Below are positions 1 to 10,869 of a DNA stretch of 64,000 bases, one piece after another. Origin of the DNA: Alligator mississippiensis (lineage: Eukaryota; Chordata; Crocodylia; Alligatoridae); NCBI RefSeq assembly GCF_030867095.1, contig NC_081831.1, forward strand, positions 39,133,319-39,197,318, written 5' to 3'. The notes under the pieces are model-generated. The model was given only the letters and a program-made list of their open reading frames with translations. It made no database searches and had not been told where the DNA came from. Position 1 is the stretch's first letter. The number at the start of each line of letters is the position of its first letter. The position numbers and the translations under genes were made by a program.

Positions 1-1078
1 ACTTTCACCCCTGGTATCTTTATTGGCCTTTGCATACCGGGCACGAACCCAGACTTGAGCTGGGGCCTAACAGCTCTATATTGGCTCAACATAAATAAGG
101 ACATAGAAGATGCTGTAAAGGCTTGTACAATGTGCCTAAAGTACAGATCAGTGCAAAGAAAAGAGCCCATGATAGTCAAGAAGGATTCTGTAGCTCCATG
201 GTATCATACATGCAGGAAAAAATTATGTATTAGTGCTGGATTATTATTCTCACTATCCTGAAATTGCATTACTCAAAAACACAACAACAAAATGTCATAA
301 CTCACATCAAATCGATTTTTGCTAAACATGGGTTTCCATATATTATGAGAACAGATAACAGACCTCAATTCAACTGTCTTGAGTTTAAAGAGATTGCAAG
401 CAAATATGGATTCTGTCACAACATTTCAACTGCTAAATACCCCAAAACCAATGGTCTGATGGAAAATGGAGTACAAATAGTGAAGAAAGTGTTGAAAAAA
501 AGCTACAGATTCACACACCAATGTTTACCTGTCACTCTTAAATTATAAGGCAACACCCATGAAACATGGATTGTCCCCAGCAGAAATGCTATTTAACAGG
601 AAACTCAAAATCAGGCTTCAAAATCTTGTGGAAGATGTTCATCAAAATGAAAAGCAAGACATGAAAACATTTAAAAAAATTCAATGAACTCAAACAAAAA
701 TGGTACTATGACAAGGATTCCAGGGAAGTTACCACAACTGCACAACAAAGATATGGTGTTTATTTCAGATGGACAAATCTGGAAACAAAAAGCACTAGTT
801 TCCCATCAAGTAGCTCCGAGATCCTATAAAGTAGTCACACCAGAAGGACAGGTGTTAAGAAGGAATGAACAACACTTGCAGCTCATAAAGGGGAGAAAAG
901 AAACAGCATCATAAGACTCACCGAAAACAGAGCTAACATCAAAGCAGCAAGAAACAACAGAGGAGAATGAAAATGACACAGAAGTAGAGACATCTGAACA
1001 AGGAAACCAAATAAGAACTGAACCCATAAGGACTGAGAATGCAGAGAAACTAAGAAGATGACTTTTTAGTTCTAAGTT
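1..1078 (+). pseudogene. Ty3/gypsy integrase remnant (3' end of pol)
   Basis: Integrase inserts retroelement cDNA into the host genome. The first ~200 bases keep the C-terminal half of the zinc-binding domain, with the motif CTMC near 129-140 and a downstream KEPM. After a frame change near 262 the catalytic core follows: TDNRPQF stands where SDNGPQF is usual, and YPKTNG is followed by the catalytic Glu (LMEN). A stop at 546-548 breaks the frame, but coding similarity continues (TPMKHGLSPAEMLF). The C-terminal region at 684-914 reads PRSYKVVTPEGQVLRRN, typical of K02A2.6-like gypsy integrases. The fragment begins outside the window, so reverse transcriptase may lie upstream. At least one frameshift and one stop make it inactive. 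Integrase lies directly before the LTR, which is the ordinary Ty3 order, unlike the fragment at 29845-30790. Confidence 0.85.
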
Positions 1079-1163
1079 AACACAAAGATTAATAGAGACC
1101 TGTTAAAATGTGATTTAACTATCAGTTGAACTAAACCGCCAGTGTTAGTATTATATGGGGATA

Positions 1164-1337
1164 TGTTACATGTAAAGGGAGAAGATGTGTGGATACCTTT
1201 AAGAGTGTTATGTATAAGTTGTTACATTTTCCCGGGGTTGCAGGAGGGAACAACAGACCAGCAGGCTAAGAGGACTCTCTGAATAAACAAACTTTATCAT
1301 TTTACAAGTTTAACTCCTTGGTCTTTTGAGAATAACA
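1164..1337 (+). repeat. short 3' LTR of the gypsy element
   Basis: The block starts TGTTAC and ends AATAACA, giving TG...CA ends. It follows a purine-rich stretch (ggggata) immediately upstream, as a polypurine tract would. An AATAAA signal lies at 1282-1287. It sits about 90 bases after the integrase C-terminal coding region. The short length of 174 bp is within the range of vertebrate gypsy LTRs. The 5' partner is outside the window, so the boundary is not confirmed by comparison. Confidence 0.6.
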
Positions 1338-1384
1338 CAGATAGTTTATTCCTGTGTCCTCAGTAAGGTTTCTTTAAAATACAG

Positions 1385-2055
1385 TCAGCTCTTCTGAATT
1401 CCTTTCCCCCTCAAACTGACCTCCCAGAGGATCCTGCCCATGAGTTCCCCGAGTGAGTCAAAGTGTGCTTTTCTGCAATCTAGGGTCCTTACTCTGCTGC
1501 TCTACTTCCTTTAGGATCTTGAACTCAGCGTCTCATGGACACTGCTGCCCACGTTGCCATCCACTACTACATTCCCCACTAATCCTTCCTTGTTTGTGAG
1601 CACCAAATCAAGAAGAGTATGGCCCCTAGTTGGCTGTTCCCACACTTGCGCCACGAAGTTGTCTCCAACACTCTCCAAAGTTTTCTGGATTGCTTGTGCA
1701 ATGCTGTATTGCCCTCCCTGAAGATGTCAGGGGGATTGAAGTCCCCCATGAGAACCAGAGCCTGTGATCATCAGGAAACTTCTGCTAGCTGTTTGAAGAA
1801 AGCCTCATCCACCTCATCCTTCTGGTCTGGTGGGCTATAGCATACACCCACCACAACATCACCCTTGTTACTCTCCCCTCGGATCCTAAACCAGAGACTT
1901 TCAAAAGGGGTATCTCCAGTTTCATACTAAAGCTATGAGCAATCATACAGCTCTTTTACATAAAACACAACTCCATCTCTTCTCCCCTTCCTGCCATTCC
2001 ATGACCATGCTTCAGTCATGTGAGCTACCCCCACCAAGTCTTTGTAATTCCACTC
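1385..2055 (-). pseudogene. CR1 LINE endonuclease-domain fragment (ORF2, antisense)
   Basis: Read on the minus strand this translates with interruptions into the APE-type endonuclease half of a CR1 ORF2. Recognisable pieces are GVCYSPPDQKDEVDEAFF, then LVLMGDFNPPDI, then LLDLVLTNKEGLVGNV and a degraded catalytic SDH motif (SVHE). These match the order seen in sauropsid CR1 elements. Internal stops and a frame change show that it is dead. No reverse-transcriptase part is attached, and both ends are truncated. The final His motif reads VHE rather than DHE. Confidence 0.8.
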
Positions 2056-2200
2056 ACATCATAGTTCTGGAACTGTGAAAAGTCATCTGGTCAAACCTCC
2101 TGCTCAAGGCAGGATCATCCTTGTCTAAACCATCCTAGACAAATGTTTGTCTAACTTATTCTTAAAAACTTTGCAAATAACCCTCTCGCACAACTATGAG
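2056..2200 (-). repeat. CR1 3' UTR-like fragment, antisense
   Basis: The plus strand reads tcatctggtcaaacctcctg followed by a pattern like 'ctcaaggcaggatcatcc', which is the reverse complement of the 3' UTR found in many sauropsid CR1 subfamilies. It abuts the endonuclease fragment but cannot be continuous with it, because the reverse-transcriptase region is absent. It is therefore either a second insertion or an internally deleted copy. Confidence 0.55.
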
Positions 2201-2369
2201 GCATAACAGCAAACACATCTTTTAACTTGCCAGAGATAAAGAGGGAGGGGAGGAAGGCATTATCAATGTCTTGTCACTGTAAGGACAGGAAATAGCTTAT
2301 TGAAATACACTCAAGAGCTGTATCCAGATGATTGCAGACCTATCTGAGGCACCACACATGCAGGTATTT

Positions 2370-2740
2370 CCTGTGCTGCTACCTTGCAGTGCATTGTTTT
2401 TGTTTTTTTTTTATCCCAGGAGATACCGGGGTCAAAAAACCTGATAAACTCAAAAAGCAGGGTGGCACATGTGATGGCAGCATGTACTGCTCAAAACTGG
2501 AGCCTTGCCAGCCAGAGCCACGCTCCAGCTGCCAGCCAGGCTTCCTGCCATGGGTGCATCCCTGAGAGGCCCCTATGACCCCAGGTAAGGCTTCTGGGGC
2601 AGCCCAAGACTCCCCTACCCCACCAAAGGTAACCTGCCATGTGCCAGAACGTGCATGGCACAGGCGATCTCGGACAAGTAGCAGCAACATAAGGTGCGCC
2701 ACTGCTACTCGTCTCCAGGGAAACAAATGTCTATGCTTAT
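2370..2740. repeat. dispersed repeat related to the element at 20229-20676
   Basis: This stretch has the same order of landmarks as 20229-20676: a T-run, a short 'ccaggagatacc' type stem, then 'gtcaaaaaa', a GC-rich middle and a terminal 'ctgctact' segment. Similarity is patchy by eye and no terminal repeats are preserved, so it looks like an old, eroded copy. Confidence 0.35.
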
Positions 2741-2835
2741 CTGCACATGGCCAAGAAATCCAAATGATCAATATGTCATTTCATTTCGAGGTAGTGTTGG
2801 GGTAATATTATCAACCGGATGGTCCAAGAAAAATG

Positions 2836-3020
2836 TGAGAGGCAAGGATTTTTGTAGGGGAAATCTTTTATTGGAACAACTGTATAGTTGGAAGGAATAT
2901 AGACAAGGTGTTAGGTGTCCAAAATTGATAATCCAGGATACTCAAAAACTTGTTGATATCCCTCCCAACAATATGGTTGGCCCAATAAAACATAGCACCC
3001 ACAAAAATCCTTGCCTCTCA
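2836..3020. mobile_element. 185-bp MITE with 19-bp perfect inverted ends
   Basis: The ends are a perfect 19-bp inverted repeat: gagaggcaaggatttttgt near the left end, and its reverse complement near 3001-3019. Imperfect similarity extends inward past 'ttttattgg' on both sides. There is no coding capacity. No clear target duplication is visible. The arms resemble a tail segment that recurs with 'cccaaaagctta' sequences in reptile repeats, such as the stretch at 19100-19160. Superfamily is undetermined. Confidence 0.65.
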
Positions 3021-3880
3021 TATTAAATGTGATAAAGTAAAAAAGTTTCAACCCAATTTACACTTTTATATTATATAAATAAATTGAAACAAAAGGTCAT
3101 GTCAAAATAGAAAATTGAAATCTTTTCCAGAAAGGTCAACATGGGACATTTGGATCTTACTGAAGCATTTTTTCCCTAATTTTTTTGCTCAAAATGAAAT
3201 TTTGTCAAAATTATTACCATTCATCAAAATGTTTTGCTTTTGACAAAATGGTTTTTCTGGGCAGAAATATATCCTATCAGAACATGCTTAGACAACTTTA
3301 ATGACTAGAATAAAATAATCTTATCTCCAAGCTGTGTGTTTGCCTCTGCCTACATACCTTCCCACCTTCACCTCTGATTACAGTAATAGTTTTGGGAACA
3401 TACATTTCTCCCTTAAATAAGAGGTGCTAGGCCTATGTTTTTGTCTCCCTGTGCAATGAAGGAGACAGATCTATTCCTGATAGCTCTCCTCAGTGAAGCA
3501 TGTCCTTCTCAGGAAATGTATTATTTTTCTGTAGAATATATTCACCCCAATGGTATTTCTTAAGTGTATTTTTTAAAATAGCAATGTTGTGAATTGTTCC
3601 TTTATGAAACATATTCAGTATGCATTTGGCTTCCCATTCTAAATGAACTGCATTTGGCTGTATTAAGTTTCTTTTTCTCCTTACAATTTGCAATTAACTG
3701 AATTAGGAGTCTATGAGTTAGGAATTTCATCAGTAAAAAAAATCAGTCAGAAGGAAGGGAAAGATACCACTTTTTCTGGATAGCCAGTCAGCTGGACCAC
3801 ACCTTTCTAATGATTAATGATGGAATCTCCTTGCCAACAGAACCACCCAGGGCTCAGTTACAATGGGCATCTATACACGT
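3021..3880. other. AT-rich intergenic DNA with an eroded repeat
   Basis: No gene is visible. The stretch at about 3050-3290 is rich in aaaat/attttg alternations and in 'gacaaaatgg' type words that pair with each other on opposite strands, consistent with an old MITE, but no ends can be fixed. From 3300 to 3880 I see nothing recognisable. Confidence 0.4.
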
Positions 3881-4100
3881 TCTCTAGGGTGGGGAATTGC
3901 GGGAAGGTGCTTTAATTAGAGCAGCTCTGAGAGCTGCTTTACTTAAAGTGCCTGCAGCATCACATGTATTTAGTGCCCCATGCTTCAAAATGGCATTGGG
4001 GTTGCTTTAAATACATGTGGCTCAGAGGCTGCCAGAGCATGCTAGTTAGCGTGATCTGGCAGACTCACAGCAGACTTGATTGAATCTGCTGTTACCCATC
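3880..4100. repeat. eroded copy of the inverted-repeat family at 18173-18519
   Basis: It shares 'tttaattagagcagctct' with the later element and contains the same class of inverted segments: gctttacttaaagtgcc, and cagcagactt...aatctgctg as a short hairpin at about 4068-4095. It is probably a non-autonomous DNA transposon remnant. Ends are not preserved. Confidence 0.45.
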
Positions 4101-4639
4101 AGCTCCGAGTTCTTGGGGAACCCTAGCACAGTACACAACCTCACCTCCTCCCTCCCCCGAACAAGGACTGATTGGAGGAAGGACTTACAAAAGACAAAGA
4201 AGATGCAGTGGGAGACGCACCTAAATCTCTCCAGACAGGGGTGATAGGAGTGATTCAACTCCCCTGGCCTCTTTTACATGGGAGATGGGACAGGAAAGCA
4301 CCTTCATTAGCATTTAGGATGGAGAACAGAGATTCCAAGGCAAGGACTGCACTGAATTCTGGGACCTGAAAAGCAGGGGAGAACTGCATGATGGGGGAAT
4401 CTCTGTTCCAAATGTTAATCAACCCATGTCTACACACCCAGTCCAGCATTTATCAGACCAGTTCTAGTAATGACTCCTTTATTGGTACCCAAAACACTGA
4501 ATCTGCTTGTCTGTATTGTAAGCTCCCTCAGAGTAATGCCACCTATAGCCAGGAGTGATCAGTTCCTATTATCCAGCATATGAGCCACTGTTTACCCACA
4601 AACAAACCTAGTGTTCTCCCTTGAGCCATTGTTAGTTCC

Positions 4640-5200
4640 CTACAAAAACCCCTACCCAAGCTCAAGTTTCTGTCCTGGTGCTTGGATCCAAAAGCTGCAT
4701 CAGTTCCACTCCTTTTCTGCCTGGAATCTCTCCATTGATCGCGCTGAGGACTCTGCCTGTCTGCCAGATCCAACAACACCTGGGAACCTCAACTGGTTCA
4801 AGCTTCACTCAGTGGTGAGACCCCAACTCTTTCTTTCTCTCTCTCTGACTCTACAAACCTGACTTTTGTTCTCTGACTCCAGGCACAGCTTTCTAAATTG
4901 GACTTTTGATGATCAAACTTGAGCTAGACTTCCCCAAATACCTAACTGAAACTATGTAATATGGTAACTGTTTTATTTGTTTCTCTTGTATGGCTATTAC
5001 TATTGGCATCATCATAAGTTCACATACCTGGCAATAAATAACTTTTGTGGTCAAGCTAGTTGCTATAGTCTCTCTCTGAACCTCACTTTTTCTTCCTTCC
5101 TCTTGACCTCCCCATTTGCTCTTCAGCAATGCTTCTTTTACCTAAGCCAAAGATCCCTGTAATGCCCTAAACTATGGTGGGGTCTGCTCATCAAGGGAGT
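4640..5200 (+). repeat. LTR-like block (possible promoter and poly(A) signal)
   Basis: A TATA-like 'tacaaaaacccct' near 4641 is followed by C/T-rich sequence and, about 390 bases on, by 'ggcaataaataac' (AATAAA at about 5033). This is the arrangement expected for U3/R/U5 of a retroviral LTR. Terminal TG...CA ends and a duplication were not found, so this is a weak structural suggestion only. Confidence 0.25.
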
Positions 5201-5234
5201 TACTACTAGGACTAATGTGACAAGAGGTTGGGGC

Positions 5235-5351
5235 GTACTGAGTTTTGAGGTGCATGAGGGTATCAGCTGAAAGTGCTGATTGGACCCAGCCTGCTTAGAT
5301 GAACTCTGTTAGCCTGTGTCTTTGTGTCTAACTGTATTTATTATTGTCCTG
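5235..5351. repeat. unit 1 of a ~120-bp tandem repeat
   Basis: The unit runs from 'actgagttttgaggtgcatg' to 'attgtcctg'. Two further units lie at 6109-6372 on the other side of the hAT element, so the array was once continuous and was split by the insertion. Confidence 0.7.
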
Positions 5352-6100
5352 TAGGCCTATACAAAACAGCTAATATTTGCTTCGGATTTGGCTGATTCGG
5401 GGGACAGCGATTCCATTTCGTGATTCAAATCACTGTCCCAATTCAATCTGGCCAAATCTGATTCAGAGATTCAGCCGCTGCTGAATCAGCCAGGCCCATC
5501 CTCCACCCGCTCTCCCAGCTCAGCAATGGCTGCCCCACTCGCCCCAGCTCCTGGCACTTTGGAAAAAAAAGCCACGACTCAGCAGGTACTACCAGGTAGG
5601 GGAGCGATCCCTGGTTCCCCCCACTGCCCCACGCTGTGTGGAGGGCTCTGCATGAGCCCCCCGACCCCCTCTTGCTCCCCCAGTCTCCCCACACGTACCC
5701 TACCTGGCCCAGCTCTGGCCCTTTAAGAAAAAAAACAACCCAAGAAAACCCCTGGACTCACCATTCCTGCTGGTGGGGGGGTGATCTCCGCTGCTGCCCA
5801 CTGCTCCCCACTACATGGGGGGGGCTCTTAATGAGCCCTCAAAGCCCTGAGGCCGCTGCAGAAGTGTTGAGTCCAGGGGCTTTTTCTTGCCCCCCCATGA
5901 TACCCTTCCCCCTCCTCCAGGCCCTACTTACCAGCTTGGAGTCAGCTGCAGCTACCCGAATCCAAAGATTCAGAGAGCTTTGAATCAATTCAGACCTTTT
6001 AATTGGTCCCCTGATTCAATTTGGCTTCAAAGATTCAGGCACCAAATCAGGCCAAATCTCCTCCAAACCAGATCACCACCCAAAGCTTCACACAGCCATA
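5352..6100. mobile_element. non-autonomous hAT-type element, 749 bp, perfect 8-bp target duplication
   Basis: The left end TAGGCCTATACAAA and right end (reverse complement TATGGCTGTGTGAAG) are related terminal inverted repeats. They are flanked by the identical octamer ttgtcctg at 5344-5351 and 6101-6108. Eight-base duplications are the hallmark of hAT transposition. Subterminal segments are full of 'gattcag' and 'tgaatc' words in both orientations. The interior holds two GC-rich units of about 170 bp (near 5544 and 5719), each with an A-run after 'ggccctttaag' type sequence. No transposase is encoded. Related ends occur at 18634, 21054 and 56585. Confidence 0.85.
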
Positions 6101-6108
6101 TTGTCCTG

Positions 6109-6326
6109 CTGAAATAAGGGATGAACTGAGTTCAAGGCACATGAGGGTGTCAGCTTCTCAATACTGAATAACCCAGCCTGACTCAGCTGGGCTCTGTTAA
6201 CCCATGTGTTTGTGTCTGACTGCATTTTATTGTTGCCCTGATGAACTGAGTTCAAGGCAAATGAGGGTGTTAGCCTGTCAATGCTGAATAGCCTGACCTG
6301 GCTCAGGCATGTCCTGTTAATCTGTG

Positions 6327-6366
<40 letters not shown>

Positions 6367-6372
6367 ACTGAT
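6109..6372. repeat. units 2 and 3 of the ~120-bp tandem repeat
   Basis: Both units contain 'tgaactgagttcaaggca' followed by 'atgagggtgt'. Unit 3 ends in a (TG)n tract at 6322-6363, which appears to have expanded from the 'tgtgtttgtgtctgactg' of the other units. Confidence 0.7.
6322..6363. repeat. (TG)n microsatellite
   Basis: About 20 TG dinucleotides with one cg interruption, inside the third unit of the tandem repeat. Confidence 0.95.
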
Positions 6373-6754
6373 TCAGTGGTTGGAGAAACCCAGCCCCATT
6401 GAAATGGAATTGCAGAAGGGAGGTATACAGAAGGGAATGGAATTGCAGAGGGGAGCTCCATATAGAAACACAAGTAACACAAGCAGCAAATTGATAGAAT
6501 TACAGAGATCCCAGAAACATACCCCTAATAAACGAGCACACCTCGAAGTGATGGGCAAATCTTGTAGCAGCTCTGACGTGTACTAATGTATAGGTGCCCT
6601 AGAATTCTTTCAGAGTAAATCCACTGCTATAGCAAAAGCCTGATAGTTACAGGGTTGGAGTTGTGCTCCCTACCCTTGCTTCTTCACTGAAATGCCTTTG
6701 CCACAACTAACTTTGGAGCCAGTACCTGCACACATTGGCAAATCTGTGTCAGTG
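6373..6754. other. intergenic, nothing recognised
   Basis: A short duplicated phrase, ggaattgcaga at about 6407 and 6439, is present. Otherwise there is no gene, repeat end or regulatory site that I can support. Confidence 0.4.
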
Positions 6755-6762
6755 CTCTAAGG

Positions 6763-8076
6763 CAGTGGTTCTCAATGATTTTTGTACCAGGACCCATTTG
6801 TAAACACCTATGGCCAGTTTTGACCCAGTAAATAGTTTAAGTAGAAAACATGCAAGTATTTTGTCCCCGAAGTACTTATTACATACTTCAAGTTAAAGCA
6901 GCTCAACAGTCTTAATTTTAAAGACAGAAATCAACATCAACAGGAAAACATTAACTGCAGTATCAGCATGTAGCCCGCCACATGTCCCAAGTGACATTCA
7001 TCATTATGCAAGTTGGACAATGCAAATTGCTGGTGCCCCTCACTCTCAACTCACAGACCCCCAACCCTGCTAAAGCCCCTCACTCTTGGCGCACAGTCCC
7101 CTTCCCCCTGGGACATGCTGGTGCCCCTCACTCCCAAACCACAGCCCCCTGTCCTCCCCCAGCCCTCCCAGATAGGGCACCCTGCTGCCCCCTTCTGGCC
7201 TGGGCCAGAGCATGGTGGCTGTGGCAACTCCAGCTCTTGAAGGTGAAGGAAGAGCGAGTCCACTCCCAGCACAGGCTGGACTGGGGAGGAGGGGAGGCCT
7301 GTGGCACCAGGCATGGCTGGTGAACTCAAACTGGTGAGGTGGTGGAGAGTCCCATGGGAGTGGGGAGTGGGGGAAGGTTGCAGCTGGCCGTGCACTCTGG
7401 CTGGTAGTGGGGAGGCTGCAACCTCCTCCCCCATCCCGCTCCCATGGAATGCGCCACCGCCTCACCAGTCTGAGATCACCAGCTGCGCCTGTCCCACACT
7501 GTGCCAGGCAGCCTGGCCACGGGACCCCCCAGGCAGCATCTCCCAGCCATCCTGCCCCTGTGAGCATAGGCACCGGCCCCAGTGCCACTGGCCTGGACAC
7601 AGAGCTCCCCAATATCCCTGAAAGGCTCCCCTACCCCCTCCCCTGACTGGAGGGGTGCCTCCACCCTGCCCCCCTGCCGTGCCACAGCTCCATTGTCCAC
7701 ACCCCCATCACACACCCATCCCTTCCACACAACCCTGCCATACACATACACACACCCCACCTCCACTCCCCCTACCGACAGTCCCCAAGCCCTGGCCTGC
7801 CAACCCCCCCTCCCCATAGACTTACCTGCATCCAGCTGCTAGGGCTGCTCCCACCACCCTGCCTGGCTGTATGCGGTCCATATTGCTGTGTGCACACAGA
7901 TGCACATGGTACCCCCTGCCTCCAATTACCCCAAGCAACTCCTTGCAGGCTGCAAGTCTACCAGCCTACAAGGGGAAATGTGGGCTTTCCCACATTTTTC
8001 TGTGACTGTTTGTGACCCTTTCAAATATTTTTGCAACCTACTTTTGGGTTGCGACCCATGGGTTGAAAAAATACTG
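6763..8076. mobile_element. non-autonomous hAT element, 1,314 bp
   Basis: The left end cagtggttctcaatgatttt and the right end (reverse complement cagtattttttcaacccatg) are hAT/Charlie-like inverted ends. They are flanked by ctctaagg (6755-6762) and ctctaggg (8077-8084), a 7-of-8 target duplication. Both arms keep the classic 'gacccat' words. The interior (about 7040-7850) is GC-rich, with ~45-bp units of the type 'cccctcactcccaa.ccacagccccc' that also occur inside other elements in this window. No transposase reading frame is visible. Long open frames in the GC-rich core are compositional. Confidence 0.85.
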
Positions 8077-8212
8077 CTCTAGGGGACTTCTTAGGATACA
8101 GAAGGGTTAGTCTATGTGATCAGCCTTATTATGACATCAGGGGCTCTCCAACAGTGTCCAAGATGTCCCTGGCCTGGAATAAACCAATATGGATTGTTCT
8201 TATACTATTATA

Positions 8213-9050
8213 GTTTCATAGTTGGTAGGGTCGGAAGGAACCTGAAGAGATCATAAAGTTCAACCCCCTGCCATGGCAGGAAAAAGTACTGGGGTCAAAC
8301 GACCCCAGCGAGGTGTTCGTGTAACCTCCTCTTAAAGACCCCCAGGGTAGAAACCAGCACCACTTCGCTTGGAAGTTGGTTCCAGATCCTAGCTGCCCTG
8401 ACTGTGAAGTAGCGCCTCCTGATGTCTAGTCTGAATCTACCCTCTGCCAGCTTGTGACTGTTATTTCTAGTCACTCCTGGTAATGCTCAGGAGAACAGGG
8501 ACTCCCCCAGTGCCTGCTGGTCCCCTCTGACTAGTTTGTAACAGGCCACTAGATCCCCCCTCAGCCTTCTCTTGTGGAGGCTGAACAGGTTCAGGTCCCT
8601 TAGCCTCTCCTCGTAGGGCCTGCCCTGCTGGCCCCTGATCGTGCGAGTGGCCCTCCTCTGAACCCTCTCCATGTTGTCCACATCCCTCCTGAAGTGCGGC
8701 GCCCAGAACTGGACACAGTACTCCAACTGCGACCTGAGCAGTGCCACATAGAGGGGGGAGGATCACCTCCTTGGGCCTGCTCGAGATGCATCTGTGGATG
8801 CATGACAAGGTGTGGTTGGCCTTCCTGACTGCATCCCCACTCTGTCGGCCCATGTTCATTTTGGCATCAATAATGATCCTTTTCTGCCTCTGCACTGACG
8901 AGAAGGGAGTTCCCCAGCCTGTAGCTATGCTGCTGGTTCTTCCTTCCCAGGTGCAGCACCTTGCACTTGTCAGTGTTGAAACCCATTCTGTTCTCATCTG
9001 CCCACCCCTGTAACCTGTCTAGGTCCAATTGCAACCTATTCCTCCCTTCT
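8213..9050 (-). pseudogene. CR1 LINE reverse-transcriptase C-terminal end and 3' tail, antisense
   Basis: On the minus strand the C-terminal end of CR1 ORF2 is readable. It starts near LDRLQGWADENRMGFN and passes through TDKCKVLHLG, SQLEYCVQFWAPHF, VDNMERVQRRATRTIRG and KRRLRGDLVACYKL. Frame changes occur around 8750. The 3' UTR runs to about 8213, where the CR1 tail (cctaccaactatgaaac in the sense orientation) ends. The catalytic FADD box lies outside this 5'-truncated copy. Truncation at the 5' end is normal for CR1 insertions. Confidence 0.9.
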
Positions 9051-9373
9051 AGTGTATTAGTGTTATTTAATTTATTTAAAAAATCAAATAGGTGCCCATT
9101 CCCAAAGTCACTGGTTCATGAAGGCATGTTCAGTCATTGAGAGCTGGTGGATCTATCACAGGATCTCTGCCTCACTGAATATCATCCTATCTCCCTGCCT
9201 CCCTGTCTTCTATGAGTAGAAAGGCAGGACAGGGTGACAATGACACAGTCACCCAGTATGTTGCCTCTGCCCTGCCTCTGCCCCTGAAAGTATGCTGCTT
9301 TTTTCCCTTGCCTCTGGCTGCTGCACCACTTGCAGTCAGACCCATGGCAGCAGGCAAGATGTACATAGAGTAG

Positions 9374-10860
9374 TGTTACCATATTTCCAGTATCAAAGAA
9401 GAGGACACCTGTAAGGGGGAGGGAGAAACGGGGGGGGGGGGGATGCATATGATTGGGGGGGATGACAAGGAGCTCGTTATGTAGCCCCCAAGACTCTTTG
9501 CTCCTCCAGCCCCACCCTCAGTCTCTGGGTAGAAGCTGTTACCTCCTTTTCTCTTTCTATAGAGAGGTATATATATATATATACATGTTGTTTATATCTA
9601 CATAGGACCTCAGCCTGCTGGCTGACGTCAGTGATGAGTCCCAACCAGAGGTCCACACCTCATGTCCTCGCCTGCCATGACTTGATGTTTATGGGAGTAG
9701 AATTCTGTACCTGGATGTGTAGTTCTAGTCGGTCATTGTCCACAGTCCTATACTTGTGAGGGCTCTACCATGCCCTACACCCTCGTCCGTTCTACCGGGT
9801 AGTGAATCATCTTCTCGTCACTGGTCCGGCTGGCGTATTCTCACTCGGGGAATCCATCTTTATATAGTACAGAAAAAAACACAACCCGCGCTCCTGGCCT
9901 GGGTTATTGTTCCCCCGGCTTTTTTTTTTTTTGACAAATGAGAAAAAAAAAAATAGTCGGTGAGGTCACTTTCTCCTTCACCTTGTTCCAGTCTTTACGG
10001 TACCTTTTTATGAGCCTCCTATTGGGGTCATTATGGTCCTCTCAACCCACTGGGTATACCATTAATAATTTGTCTTTGCCCCCCTTTTAGGGTCTTTACG
10101 GTACCCTCTCTCTGGAGTGCCCTCCTATTGGGGTCTTTACGGTAGTTTCCCCCCCCCCCTTGCTCTTCAGTTTGCCAGCCAGATAGTAGTCAGATTCTGG
10201 TGCTGCTCCTTCACCAATCCTTCATCTAGGCTTTCTCTGGGGAGCTCCTTCTCTGCAGGAGCCTCCTGCCTGTTTCCCAGGTTGCTCTCAAGTTTTCCCG
10301 CAGCGTTGCTTGACCCGGCTCCTCTCCTTCCGGTCCTGTGCTCCCCTTTCCTGCCTGCTCTGGGCTCCTCTTTATATTGAGGTTTGAATTCCCAGCCCCT
10401 CCCCTCCAGAAACACCTGGGTAAGGAGGGGCTCTTTGGGGTTTTGGGGTTGGAGCAGCTGCTTCTATCTTTGGCCAATGCTCCTTTGCCCCCTGTGGCTC
10501 TGTCTCTCTCTCACAGGGGGCAGTGATATCCCAGTGCCCTGCTTCTGCCTCTCACTCCTAAGCACCTTCCCCTCCTGCCCTGCCAGCCTCCCCTCACTCC
10601 CAACCCACAGCCCCCTGCTCCCCAGCACTGCCAGTGCTCCTCATTTCTGATCCACAGCCCCTGACCCCCAGTCCTGCTACCCAAGCAGCTCCCACACTGT
10701 GCACACATGTACATGTACACACACACACACACACACAGTGTCTATTTACCTGAGAATGGCTTGCCAGGGCCTGTGCAGGGAGCACATGACCCCCGACAAC
10801 CAATTACCTTGCCCGCTGCTCCCAGCCCCAAGTAGCCAGCTCAGGAAAGTAGCCTGCTGG
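9374..10860 (-). mobile_element. TIR element (same family as 16873-17524) split by an LTR
   Basis: The left edge gttaccatatttccagtatc, followed by aagaggacac, is the reverse complement of the right edge of the element at 16873-17524. The stretch 10516-10860 matches that element's other half in reverse (for example gatatcccagtgccc, gggagcacatgacccc and gctgctcccagcccc). The matching interior is interrupted exactly by the solo LTR at 9463-10515. The far end after about 10860 has lost its terminal repeat. A CA tract lies at 10717-10738. It does not encode a transposase. Confidence 0.7.
9463..10515 (-). mobile_element. solo LTR, 1,053 bp, nested in a DNA transposon
   Basis: On the minus strand the block runs from TGTGAGAGAG to CTCCTTGTCA and is flanked by gggga and ggggg (a 4-of-5 duplication). 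Its boundaries coincide with the break in the host transposon. Minus-strand TATA-like boxes are aatataaaga (complement of about 10370-10380) and actatataaag (complement of 9857-9871). The element carries a small internal repeat, 'gtctttacggtac' at about 9993, 10091 and 10132, each after 'attggggtc' type sequence. No internal retroviral region is present, so it is a recombination-derived solo LTR. Confidence 0.65.
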
Positions 10861-10869
10861 TGGCTGCCC

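Noticed and set aside
6322..6363. Z-DNA or regulatory role for the (TG)n tract
   Set aside because: Simple microsatellite expansion within a tandem repeat unit explains it, with no supporting signal nearby.
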